Assembly: GCA_027483285.1 (NCBI GenBank) | Contig: JAIXUZ010000379.1 | Coordinates: forward strand, 1-17,114 | From: Bacteroidota bacterium | GTDB lineage: Bacteria; Bacteroidota; Bacteroidia; CAMBQF01 | DNA length: 17,114 nt | Direction of reading: 5' to 3' | Shown here: one piece after another, positions 1 to 7,209 of the stretch | Position numbering within the stretch: position 1 is the first letter of the stretch | Layout of the letters: the number at the start of each line of letters is the position of its first letter | Notes under the pieces: generated by a model | What the model was told of the DNA's origin: nothing | The model's database searches: none | Seen by the model: the letters and a program-made list of their open reading frames with translations, nothing else | Made by a program: the position numbers and the translations under genes

Positions 1-168
1 GCAGGCGCACAAAGTCGCGTACCTATGGGCATTGTGGTAATTGGTGGAATTATGTTCTCGCTTATAATTACACTTTATATTGTTCCTGGGCTACATTCAT
101 CTAATATTCGTTTTAAACAGTGGTTTGCAAACCGCAGAAAAAATAAAGAAGAAGCACATGAAGCATAA
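1..168 (+). CDS. RND efflux pump, inner-membrane transporter (C-terminal end only)
   Basis: This is the last 55 residues of a gene that begins before the window. The peptide opens with AGAQSRVPMGIVVIGGIMFS, the hallmark of the last transmembrane helices of AcrB/MexB-type RND transporters. It continues through a hydrophobic helix ending near a Pro-Gly pair and finishes with a basic cytoplasmic tail (RRKNKEEAHEA). Family members are proton-driven trimeric pumps that export hydrophobic and amphiphilic compounds across the envelope. The stop codon at 166-168 overlaps the start of the next gene, a TolC-type channel, by 11 nt, so the two are co-transcribed and probably translationally coupled. A periplasmic adaptor gene would be expected upstream but is outside the window. 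Substrate cannot be told from this fragment. Confidence 0.9.
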   Translation, partial: AGAQSRVPMGIVVIGGIMFSLIITLYIVPGLHSSNIRFKQWFANRRKNKEEAHEA

Positions 169-1465
169 ACTGAAATACATACTTCCGTTGGTGTTTGCTG
201 CATGTAATGTATACGGGCAAAATACGCTTACACTAAACGCTGCCATTGAAACCGTATTGAAGAATAACTACGGCATACAGATAGCAAAAAACAACGTAGA
301 GATTGCCGATAATAACCACAGCTGGGGCGCTGCAGGTTTTACTCCGCAGGTAAGCCTGATGGCCAATGGCAACATAGCCAACAATAATATTAACCAGCGC
401 TTTACCAATGGCACCGAAATTATTAAAAACGGCGTAGGCTCATCAAACTATGGCGTGGGTGTTAACGTAACGTGGGCATTATTTAACGGCCTGCGTGCAC
501 AATACCTGTATAAGCAACTGGGCGTTGTTCAATCGCTTAACGAGGCGCAACTTAAGAGCGATATAAACAACAGTGTAGGTGCTGTAATGTCGGCCTATTT
601 TAATGTGCTTAAAGAGCAACAAACATTAACTAACCTTGATAGTAACCTTACTATTTTTGACGAGCGTTTAAAAATAGCCGATACGCGCTTTACCATTGGT
701 TCTGCTGCCAAAACAGACCTGCTGCAGGCTAAGATTGATTTGAACGAGCAGAAGTCTTTAATCATTCGCCAAAAGGGCAATGTAATGGTAGCCAAAGCAC
801 AGCTTAACAGGGTGCTTAGCAAAGAAGATGCCGGCGAGGATTTTACTGTAGAAGACATTACCCCCGAACTGGATTCGCTTAATTATGACTCGCTTAAAAA
901 AGCGCTATACCAGGGCAATATAGACCTTATGGTGCTTAACCGCAATGTTGACATTGCCATGTACCAAACCAAGATAGCACGCTCTGCTATCTACCCAAGC
1001 ATAAACTTAAACTCTGCATACAGCTTTGCGCGCAGCAGTAGCCAGGCAGGCTTTTCGTTATACAACCAAAGCTATGGTTTTAACGGCGGCCTTACCCTTG
1101 CATGGAACCTTTACAACGGCCTTAACACTAAGCGCATAATTAAGAATACCGATTTGCAGTTAACCAATAGAGAGCTTCAGTTGAAAGATTTTCAGGTACA
1201 GGTAAGCAGCGGCTTTAGCGCGGCATGGTATAATTATACTGCCAGCAAAGAACATTACAAGCTGGAGAAGGAAAACGAAGGGCTTGCCAAAGAAAACTTG
1301 GATATTATGCTGGAGCGTTTCCGTGTAGGTAATTGCACTACTATCGATTTAAAGCTGGCCCAACAAACCCTACAAGACTCGCAAGCACGCCTTATACAGG
1401 TCATCTATCAACTTAAACTTGCCCAAACAGAATTGCTTAGGTTGAGTGGTGGGTTGGTGAAATAG
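158..1465 (+). CDS. TolC-family outer-membrane efflux channel protein
   Basis: The product is 435 residues when begun at the ATG at 158. That start is preferred over the in-frame extension back to 80 because it places a signal peptide (MKHKLKYILPLVFAACNVYGQ) at the N-terminus and overlaps the RND gene by only 11 nt. Two OEP-type repeats follow, roughly residues 24-215 and 240-430, each with long amphipathic helices and Asn/Leu-rich strand segments (for example LTLNAAIETVLKNNYG). TolC-type trimers form the outer-membrane exit duct for RND pumps. Length and context fit the third component of a tripartite exporter. Cleavage is probably after Gly20, but Cys16 in FAAC leaves open a lipoprotein form, although Phe at -3 is not a canonical lipobox residue. 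Confidence 0.92.
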   Translation: MKHKLKYILPLVFAACNVYGQNTLTLNAAIETVLKNNYGIQIAKNNVEIADNNHSWGAAGFTPQVSLMANGNIANNNINQRFTNGTEIIKNGVGSSNYGVGVNVTWALFNGLRAQYLYKQLGVVQSLNEAQLKSDINNSVGAVMSAYFNVLKEQQTLTNLDSNLTIFDERLKIADTRFTIGSAAKTDLLQAKIDLNEQKSLIIRQKGNVMVAKAQLNRVLSKEDAGEDFTVEDITPELDSLNYDSLKKALYQGNIDLMVLNRNVDIAMYQTKIARSAIYPSINLNSAYSFARSSSQAGFSLYNQSYGFNGGLTLAWNLYNGLNTKRIIKNTDLQLTNRELQLKDFQVQVSSGFSAAWYNYTASKEHYKLEKENEGLAKENLDIMLERFRVGNCTTIDLKLAQQTLQDSQARLIQVIYQLKLAQTELLRLSGGLVK

Positions 1466-1633
1466 GGCTTAGCAATTCTATAATTAGTATTTTATTAAAT
1501 AGTTTGAACTGGTGTCCTTCTTTTTTGGATAAGCAAACAAAGTTGATTCATTCCAAAAATAGGTAAAATGCAAATAGCTTAAGCTTTATTAGAAAGAGAA
1601 GAAGCCATAGAGCCGAAAACCTCTCACAGTCTA

Positions 1634-2569
1634 TTAAATATCCACCACATTTACTTTTTTACCGCTCAGCATATCTGCCGGTATAGCATCAGTTATTACT
1701 TGGTGTAAGGCGCGTACCATCCGTTCTTTCACATATTCGTAATGCGTTACAATACTAATCTCGCGCACGGGCGTTGGGGGTTTAAAGTAACGTAGCTGTT
1801 TCTTTTGAGCCTCGCTCATGGTTAGCATTTTCAGTTCGGGTATAATGGTAATGCCATAATCCTTGTCAACCAGGTTCATCAGTGTTTCTATACTTCCGGC
1901 TTCGTAGTGCAGCCTGTCGTGCATGGTGCTTTGCTTTTTCAGTTCGCATAGGTTCAATATCTGCGATCGCATACAATGGCCTTCTTCTAAAAGCCACAGA
2001 CGGTCTATATCTATATTCTTAGGCAATACGAATTGTTTATCGTACCCTTTTTCATCTGTATTTACATAAAGGAAAAATTTTTCGTAATATAAAGGCTGTT
2101 CTTTGATTGTTTTTTCCTTTAAGGGCGTGGCTAATATGCCTACATCTATCTGGCCTGTCTTGAGTTTTTCAATAATATTATCAGTAGTAAACTCATTAAT
2201 GTAAAGACTAATTTTTGGGTATGCTTTGGTAAATTCTTTTACAATCAACGGCAGTAAATAGGGAGCAATAGTGGGTATTATACCCAAACGCAATTCGCCC
2301 GATAGCTCGCCCCGTTCCTGGCTAACCAGTTCTTTCATTTTTGCGGTTTCACCCAAAATACGGCGCGCCTGGGCAATTATTTTTACGCCTACATCGGTAG
2401 GCACTACAGGCTGCTTGCTACGGTCAAAAATAATGGTGTCCAGTTCCTCTTCCAGCTTCTTAATCATCATGCTTAACGTAGCCTGCGTAACGTAGCACGA
2501 CTCTGCCGCACGTAAAAAATGCCTGTGCGTATCAACCGCCACTATATATTCCAATTGTTGTAAAACCAT
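1634..2569 (-). CDS. oxyR: LysR-type peroxide-sensing regulator OxyR
   Basis: The product is 311 residues. Residues 1-60 form the LysR winged helix-turn-helix (AAESCYVTQATLSMMIKKLE), followed by a linker helix and a two-lobed effector domain from about residue 90. The segment EEGHCMRSQILNLC places cysteines at 199 and 208, the same numbers and 9-residue spacing as the redox pair of E. coli OxyR. In that protein H2O2 drives a disulfide that activates antioxidant genes, so peroxide sensing is a firm inference. No catalase, peroxiredoxin or Dps gene lies beside it. It converges with the efflux operon and is divergent from the cca-like gene, with 110 bp between the two start codons, where it may autoregulate. 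The ATG at 2569 gives the standard LysR N-terminus. Confidence 0.93.
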   Translation of the reverse strand: MVLQQLEYIVAVDTHRHFLRAAESCYVTQATLSMMIKKLEEELDTIIFDRSKQPVVPTDVGVKIIAQARRILGETAKMKELVSQERGELSGELRLGIIPTIAPYLLPLIVKEFTKAYPKISLYINEFTTDNIIEKLKTGQIDVGILATPLKEKTIKEQPLYYEKFFLYVNTDEKGYDKQFVLPKNIDIDRLWLLEEGHCMRSQILNLCELKKQSTMHDRLHYEAGSIETLMNLVDKDYGITIIPELKMLTMSEAQKKQLRYFKPPTPVREISIVTHYEYVKERMVRALHQVITDAIPADMLSGKKVNVVDI

Positions 2570-2594
2570 GTATTCAATTTTGTCTATGCTAATT

Positions 2595-2658
2595 TAAACA
2601 TATTTGGTTTTGTTTAACATGTACAATTGTTCATTGTTAATTGTTCATTGTTAATTGG
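2595..2658. promoter_or_regulatory. oxyR-cca divergent control region with 14-bp tandem repeat
   Basis: The AT-rich spacer between divergent oxyR and cca holds two perfect, directly adjacent copies of a 14-bp unit, AATTGTTCATTGTT (2625-2638 and 2639-2652), followed by a partial third copy (AATTG, 2653-2657). The second copy overlaps the likely -33 region of the cca promoter. On the minus strand, 2602-2595 reads TATGTTTA, a 7/8 match to the Bacteroidota -7 element, which could serve oxyR. The repeats are directly seen; a regulator-binding role is inferred only from their position. Confidence 0.45.
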
Positions 2659-2672
2659 CATGCCTATCTTTG
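2640..2672 (+). promoter_or_regulatory. promoter of the cca gene (Bacteroidota type), near-leaderless
   Basis: TATCTTTG at 2665-2672 is a perfect TAnnTTTG -7 element, and ATTG at 2640-2643 lies 21 bp upstream as a plausible -33 element. Only 7 nt separate the -7 element from the ATG at 2680, so transcription should begin at or within a few bases of the start codon. Confidence 0.7.
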
Positions 2673-2679
2673 TGCTACA

Positions 2680-4104
2680 ATGAAGCTTAATTACGCAAAT
2701 AATCTAACCCATAGCATATTTACTGTTGCAGGCGATGCTGCCGATGCATTGGGTGTAGAATGTTATGCCGTAGGTGGTTTTGTGCGCGATATTGTGCTTA
2801 ACCGTGTTTCTAAAGACATTGATATAATGTCTGTAGGTAGTGGTATTGAACTGGCAAAGGCCATTGCAAAAAAGCTGCATATTGAAGACAGGCTTACTGT
2901 TTATAAAAACTTTGGTACCGCAATGTTGCCAATGGACGATTACGTTATTGAGTTTGTAGGTGCCCGTAAAGAGAGTTACCGTACCGACTCGCGCAAGCCT
3001 ATTGTTGAAGATGGTTCGTTGCAGGATGATTTATCCCGGCGTGATTTTACCATCAATGCCCTGGCTTTGTGTTTAAACAAAGACCGGTTTGGTGAGTTGG
3101 TTGATGAGTTTGATGGGCTTGCCGATATGGAAAGCAAAATTATCCGTACGCCGCTGGGCCCTGATATTACCTATAGTGACGACCCCCTGCGTATGATGCG
3201 CGCCGTGCGTTTTGCTTCGCAGTTAAATTTTGTAATAGAAAAAGATTCATTAGATGCTATTAGCCGCAATGCGGATAGGTTGAAGATAATATCAATGGAG
3301 CGCATTGCCGACGAGTTGAATAAAATCATTGAATCGCCGGTGCCGTCTGTGGGTTTTAAATTGTTGTTTGATACCAAGCTGCTTCACCAGTTTTTCCCGC
3401 AAATGGTAGCATTGTATGGGGTTGATATTATCAAAGGCAAAGGCCATAAAGATAATTTTTACCACACCTTGCAGGTGTTGGACAACCTGGCAGCAATGAG
3501 CCCCGACCTTTGGTTGCGCTGGGCTGCCATATTGCACGATATTGCCAAACCGCCCACAAAACGATTTGAAGAAGGCGTGGGTTGGACGTTCCACGGGCAC
3601 GAGGATAAAGGCGCACGCATGGTGCCAAAAATATTCGCACAGTTAAAATTACCGTTGAATGAGAAGATGAAGTACGTGCAAAAGCTGGTACTGCTTCACC
3701 TGCGCCCCATTGTGCTGGCTAAAAGTGAGGTTACCGATTCGGCTATACGCCGTTTACTTTTTGAGGCCGGCGATGATATTGACGATTTGATGATGCTGTG
3801 TACTGCCGACATTACCTCTAAAAACCCCGAAAAGGTTAAAAAGTACAAGGCTAATTTTGAATTGGTAAAAGTGAAGTTGAAGGAGGTTGAAGAAAAAGAT
3901 AAGGTGCGCAACTGGCAACCACCCGTTACCGGCGAGGAAATTATGGAGTACTTTGGTTTGAAACCATCGCGCGAGGTAGGTGTTATCAAAACCGCCATCC
4001 GCGAGGCTATCCTTGATGGCATCATCACCAATAACCGCGATGAAGCAATAGGCTTAATGATTGCCGAAGGAGAGAAACTGGGTTTTAAAAAAAATAATCA
4101 GTAA
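2680..4104 (+). CDS. cca: CCA tRNA nucleotidyltransferase / polyA-polymerase family with HD domain
   Basis: The product is 474 residues from the ATG at 2680. An in-frame TTG extension to 2641 is rejected because it runs back through the promoter. The nucleotidyltransferase head carries GGFVRD (32-37), the metal-binding D46-I-D48, RRDFTINALA (120-129) and DPLRMMRAVRFA (168-179), the standard class II CCA-adding/polyA polymerase motifs. An HD phosphohydrolase-like domain follows: H262, H286-D287 in LHDIAKPPT, H305/H307 and possibly D377. Class II enzymes add or repair the 3' CCA end of tRNA, and HD fusions are common in bacteria and can add phosphatase/phosphodiesterase activity. CCA addition is the safest role. 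Some Bacteroidota have several family members, and A-adding versus CCA-adding specificity cannot be settled by eye. The gene appears monocistronic, with its own promoter and a hairpin after the stop. Confidence 0.88.
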   Translation: MKLNYANNLTHSIFTVAGDAADALGVECYAVGGFVRDIVLNRVSKDIDIMSVGSGIELAKAIAKKLHIEDRLTVYKNFGTAMLPMDDYVIEFVGARKESYRTDSRKPIVEDGSLQDDLSRRDFTINALALCLNKDRFGELVDEFDGLADMESKIIRTPLGPDITYSDDPLRMMRAVRFASQLNFVIEKDSLDAISRNADRLKIISMERIADELNKIIESPVPSVGFKLLFDTKLLHQFFPQMVALYGVDIIKGKGHKDNFYHTLQVLDNLAAMSPDLWLRWAAILHDIAKPPTKRFEEGVGWTFHGHEDKGARMVPKIFAQLKLPLNEKMKYVQKLVLLHLRPIVLAKSEVTDSAIRRLLFEAGDDIDDLMMLCTADITSKNPEKVKKYKANFELVKVKLKEVEEKDKVRNWQPPVTGEEIMEYFGLKPSREVGVIKTAIREAILDGIITNNRDEAIGLMIAEGEKLGFKKNNQ

Positions 4105-4126
4105 ATAGAATAGTGTAATTGAAATA

Positions 4127-4146
4127 TGCTATTTCTTTAAATAGCA
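4127..4146 (+). terminator. hairpin after cca (possible weak terminator)
   Basis: TGCTATTT (4127-4134) and AAATAGCA (4139-4146) form a perfect 8-bp stem with a CTTT loop, starting 22 nt after the cca stop. No T-run follows on the plus strand, so intrinsic termination is uncertain and it could instead stabilise the mRNA 3' end. The rest of the 198-bp gap up to 4302 is AT-rich and holds only the next promoter. Confidence 0.4.
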
Positions 4147-4276
4147 GTAGAAACAAGCATTACATGAGCAATTGTGAATAACTTTTTCTTGTCTAGTGCT
4201 TTGATTTACAGGCCTAAAATAAATAATAAGCGTTATTTGCACAAAGTTTCTTGTTTAATCAAAAACAGAATTTCTG

Positions 4277-4284
4277 TACTTTTG
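4277..4284 (+). promoter_or_regulatory. -7 element for the pRiA4b ORF-3-like gene and miaA
   Basis: TACTTTTG is a perfect TAnnTTTG match ending 18 nt before the ATG at 4303. A TTG at 4251-4253 (23-bp spacer) is a possible -33 element. The predicted start site near 4290 leaves a leader of about a dozen bases without a clear Shine-Dalgarno site. Confidence 0.65.
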
Positions 4285-4302
4285 ACCCTGTAAAGTTCAC
4301 AT

Positions 4303-5022
4303 ATGGCTATTTATAAATTCCGCGTAACGTTTGAAAGCTTCGAAGATGTATATCGTGATATCGAGATACAGTCTGAAATGGGTTTGGCAGATTTGCATTA
4401 CGCAATACTAAGCTCGATAAGTTTCGATAGCATTCACAAAGGCACTTTTTACGAAAGTGACCACAGCTGGCGTAAAGGCAGCGAACTGATTCAGGTAACT
4501 CCAGAGGGTGCCAAAGGCTCTGCCCAAAAAGACCTGCTGTCGGATATTATCTACGACCCACGTCAACGTTTTTTCTATGTATATGATGAAACAGAGAAAT
4601 GGTCGTTTACTGTTGAGCTAATTAAAATTTTGCCTGACGATGGTTCGCTAACCACATCGCGTTGCGTAAACAAAGCAGGTGTTGCCCCTAAACAATACAA
4701 AGAGGCCCCGCTTAAATTTAAAAGCTCTGACGAGCCCGATGGCCGTAAAAACCGTAAAAAGAAAGAAGCACCTAAAGAAATTATTCTTGACGACGAAGAC
4801 GAGGATGATGAGCCTGTAGTGCATGCTGCTATTGCAGATGATGATGATGAAGAAGAGGACGATAGCGATGCTTACGATACTGAAGAAGAGGAATTTGACG
4901 TTGATGAGGATGAGAAAAACACCTTTAAGGCTGATGATGACGAAGATGAGGATGATGGCTTTGGTGATGATGATGAAGACGAATTTGTGGCCGACGACGA
5001 CTTTAAAGAAGATGACTTTTAA
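4303..5022 (+). CDS. pRiA4b ORF-3-like protein with long acidic C-terminal tail
   Basis: The product is 239 residues in three parts. Residues 1-140 resemble the plasmid pRiA4b ORF-3 family (also called IS1096 passenger TnpR-like): IYKFRVTF at the start, then ADLHYAILSSISFDSIH, then an FFYVYDETEKWSFTVEL strand. Residues 147-158 are a basic patch (GRKNRKKKEAPK). From residue 163 to the end the chain is dominated by Asp and Glu with a few hydrophobic anchors (EFDV, GFGD, EFVAD), probably disordered. The family has no established biochemical role, and despite the name nothing mobile is visible here. The gene is followed after 5 nt by miaA, so the two share a transcript. An acidic tail after a basic hinge might suggest a chaperone-like or nucleic-acid-mimicking role, but that is speculation. 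Confidence 0.72.
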   Translation: MAIYKFRVTFESFEDVYRDIEIQSEMGLADLHYAILSSISFDSIHKGTFYESDHSWRKGSELIQVTPEGAKGSAQKDLLSDIIYDPRQRFFYVYDETEKWSFTVELIKILPDDGSLTTSRCVNKAGVAPKQYKEAPLKFKSSDEPDGRKNRKKKEAPKEIILDDEDEDDEPVVHAAIADDDDEEEDDSDAYDTEEEEFDVDEDEKNTFKADDDEDEDDGFGDDDEDEFVADDDFKEDDF

Positions 5023-5027
5023 TCGTA

Positions 5028-5939
5028 TTGGCTAATACTAAATATTTAATCGCAGTAGTAGGCCCAACGGCATCAGGCAAAACAGCCTTGGCTATTAAAC
5101 TGGCGCAACGCTTTAATACTGCAATAATCTCTGCCGACTCAAGGCAATTTTATTCTGAACTTATTGTTGGGGTAGCACGTCCTTCTAAAGAAGAGTTGGG
5201 TGCTGCCCCACATTATTTTATTGCCGACCGTAGCGTTAAAAACCTGCTTACGGCAGGGCAGTTTGAGAAAGAAGCGCTAACGTTGTTAGATGAGTTGTAC
5301 AAGGAGCATGATGTGGTGATTGTTTGCGGCGGCTCGGGTTTGTTTATCAATACTCTGGTATATGGTGCAGACCCTATGCCCGAGGCTGATGAGGAACTAC
5401 GCTTAAGCCTGCAACAACACTTTGACGAAAAAGGCATTGAATACCTGCAAGAGGAATTGCTGCGTTTAGACCCTGAGTATTACAAGCAGGTAGATAAGCA
5501 AAACCCCTTGCGCCTTATGCGTGCTATAGAGGTGTGTACCGTTACCGGCCAACCCTATTCTGCACAACGCAAAAGCGAGAAGAAAGAGCGCCCCTTTAAA
5601 ACCGTTTTTATAGGCTTAGACCCCGGCCGCGAAGAGTTATATAACAACATCAACTTACGTGTAGACAGGATGATGAAAGACGGCTTTTTGGCCGAAGCGC
5701 ACAGCCTGGTGCAGTGGAAAGAGATAGCCGCACTGCAAACTGTTGGTTACCGAGAATTGTTTGATTATTTTGAAGGCCACGACACCATTGCCACCGCTGT
5801 TGAATTAATTAAACGCAATAGCCGCCGCTACGCCAAGCGCCAAATGACATGGTTTAACCGAAACGAAGAAATAAAGTGGTTTAACCCTGCTGATGTGAAG
5901 GAAATAATTTCCTACACAGAGCAACAACTATCGCTTTAA
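5028..5939 (+). CDS. miaA: tRNA dimethylallyltransferase MiaA
   Basis: The product is 303 residues, a normal family length. The P-loop GPTASGKT lies at 12-19, the ADSRQ motif with catalytic Asp37 at 36-40, then GGSGLF (101-106), NPLRLMRAIEV (159-169), GYRE (240-243) and the C-terminal RRYAKRQMTWF block. MiaA transfers dimethylallyl from DMAPP to N6 of A37 in tRNAs that read UNN codons, a cytoplasmic modification that supports anticodon fidelity. The start is TTG at 5028, giving MANTKYLIAVVGPTASGKT. No in-frame ATG lies close enough upstream, and the preceding stop is only 5 nt away, so translational coupling to the acidic-tailed protein is likely. The gene runs convergently into the TPR gene, with 12 bp between the stops. 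Confidence 0.95.
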   Translation: MANTKYLIAVVGPTASGKTALAIKLAQRFNTAIISADSRQFYSELIVGVARPSKEELGAAPHYFIADRSVKNLLTAGQFEKEALTLLDELYKEHDVVIVCGGSGLFINTLVYGADPMPEADEELRLSLQQHFDEKGIEYLQEELLRLDPEYYKQVDKQNPLRLMRAIEVCTVTGQPYSAQRKSEKKERPFKTVFIGLDPGREELYNNINLRVDRMMKDGFLAEAHSLVQWKEIAALQTVGYRELFDYFEGHDTIATAVELIKRNSRRYAKRQMTWFNRNEEIKWFNPADVKEIISYTEQQLSL

Positions 5940-5951
5940 GTTTAACTATCG

Positions 5952-7208
5952 TTACTCGTTATCTTCCTTTATTAGTAAGTAGTTTGCCAACCATTGAAAA
6001 GCGACAAACCCCAGAATGAAAACGGGTGTCATTATATTAAAAAGCTGATTTGTAGAAAAAGTCAGCACCACAGCAATAGCACCTACAACACCTAAACAAA
6101 TAGTATAACCCAACAACAGGTATTTGTTTTTTGATGGCGAAAACATGGTGCCCAAAGGCAACATCATGGCAAAGCCAAACGCCGCAATTGCCAGCATTTT
6201 TTCATCGGCCAGTGCAAAGTATAATATAAGCCCGGTAATGCATGCAGCCAAACTTAGCGCTACAAAATTCGAGCTCATTTTTTCCTTTCTATCCAGCAGC
6301 AACTGCCCGTATTTGTTAAACCGTAGAAACAGGTTGCTTATAGGCGTAATTATCCAGGTAGAGAACGCAATTATAGCAATGGCAATAATTAAAGGTGTTA
6401 GGTAAGGCTGAAGCGCAGGGCTATTGCGGGCTACAGTTCTTAATGCCCTAAAACCAAGAGCAAAGCCTATTATAACGCCCCACTGGTATTTGGCCGTCAT
6501 ATTACCCATCCAAAAAGAATACTTCAAAAACAGCCTGTACACGGGGTTTGCCGCTTTTAATGCTTCCAGCATCCCCGCTTGGGCGTAGCCTAAATTAGGG
6601 TTGTTGGTTAAGGCTTCTTTAAAATGCTCCAATGCTTTTTTATGGTCACCCTGTTCTAACAATCCCCACCCATAATTGGCATGTGTATAAGCATTGTTAG
6701 GGTCGTTTTTTAATGCACCTTCAATGGTTTCGTACGATTCTTCCTTGCGGTTTAGCTTGTTAAGTGCTGTGCTTCGTACGATTAGTGCCAATAAATTTTC
6801 AGCATCAATTTCTAAGGCTTTGTTTGCTGCATCAAGCGCTACCTCATACTGCTTGCGTAATAAGCTTATGTGCGCCTGTAGCGCAAAATAATCAGCATCA
6901 TACGGGTCTAGCGCTATTGCCTCGCTGATATTCTCTTCCGCTTCATCAAATTTATCTTGCTGAATTGCTATGCGCGATTTGATATAAAACAGGTGTGGGT
7001 TATCTGGCGCCAACCCAATAGCATCATCAATTATATCATTGGCAATCTTATACCTGTCTTGTTGCAGGTTTACTTCTGCAAGTAATGATAGTACGTATAT
7101 GTTGTTAGCATCCTGTGTAAGTAATTCGCCAAGTATTTTTTCGGCTTCTGCAAATTTCTCCTGCTGAATAAGGATTTCAACTTTTGATAGCCTGATATCT
7201 TCTACCAT
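5952..7208 (-). CDS. TPR-repeat membrane protein of unknown function
   Basis: The product is 418 residues. The N-terminal half (about 4-207) consists of roughly six tetratricopeptide repeats with the usual A/G/Y/P spacing, for example DPYDADYFALQAHISLLRKQ and YTHANYGWGLLEQGDHKKAL. The C-terminal half is hydrophobic, with about six probable membrane segments near 243-260, 270-291, 316-335, 339-357, 364-385 and 393-414. There is no signal peptide, so the TPR domain probably faces the cytoplasm. The gene begins 1 nt after the stop of the TPR-AAA+ ATPase gene, indicating one operon and translational coupling. The likely role is a membrane-anchored TPR scaffold working with that ATPase. I do not recognise a named family for the membrane part. 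Confidence 0.8.
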   Translation of the reverse strand: MVEDIRLSKVEILIQQEKFAEAEKILGELLTQDANNIYVLSLLAEVNLQQDRYKIANDIIDDAIGLAPDNPHLFYIKSRIAIQQDKFDEAEENISEAIALDPYDADYFALQAHISLLRKQYEVALDAANKALEIDAENLLALIVRSTALNKLNRKEESYETIEGALKNDPNNAYTHANYGWGLLEQGDHKKALEHFKEALTNNPNLGYAQAGMLEALKAANPVYRLFLKYSFWMGNMTAKYQWGVIIGFALGFRALRTVARNSPALQPYLTPLIIAIAIIAFSTWIITPISNLFLRFNKYGQLLLDRKEKMSSNFVALSLAACITGLILYFALADEKMLAIAAFGFAMMLPLGTMFSPSKNKYLLLGYTICLGVVGAIAVVLTFSTNQLFNIMTPVFILGFVAFQWLANYLLIKEDNE

Positions 7209-7209
7209 G

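Noticed and set aside
80..157. Longer start for the TolC-family gene
   Set aside because: It would overlap the RND gene by nearly 90 nt and bury the signal peptide; the ATG at 158 gives a normal 11-nt overlap.
1466..1633. Terminator or small RNA between the convergent efflux and oxyR genes
   Set aside because: Only a short palindrome AGCTTAAGCT (1576-1585) is present, without a stable stem plus T-run or promoter element.
4303..5022. Mobile-element gene suggested by the family name IS1096 passenger/TnpR-like or plasmid ORF-3
   Set aside because: There is no transposase, terminal inverted repeat or target duplication nearby, and the gene is in an operon with miaA.
4823..5035. Met/Leu/Lys-rich open frame overlapping the acidic tail
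   Set aside because: It is the +1 shadow of GAT/GAA/GAC repeats in the acidic tail of the real gene; it has no promoter, start context or protein-like composition.
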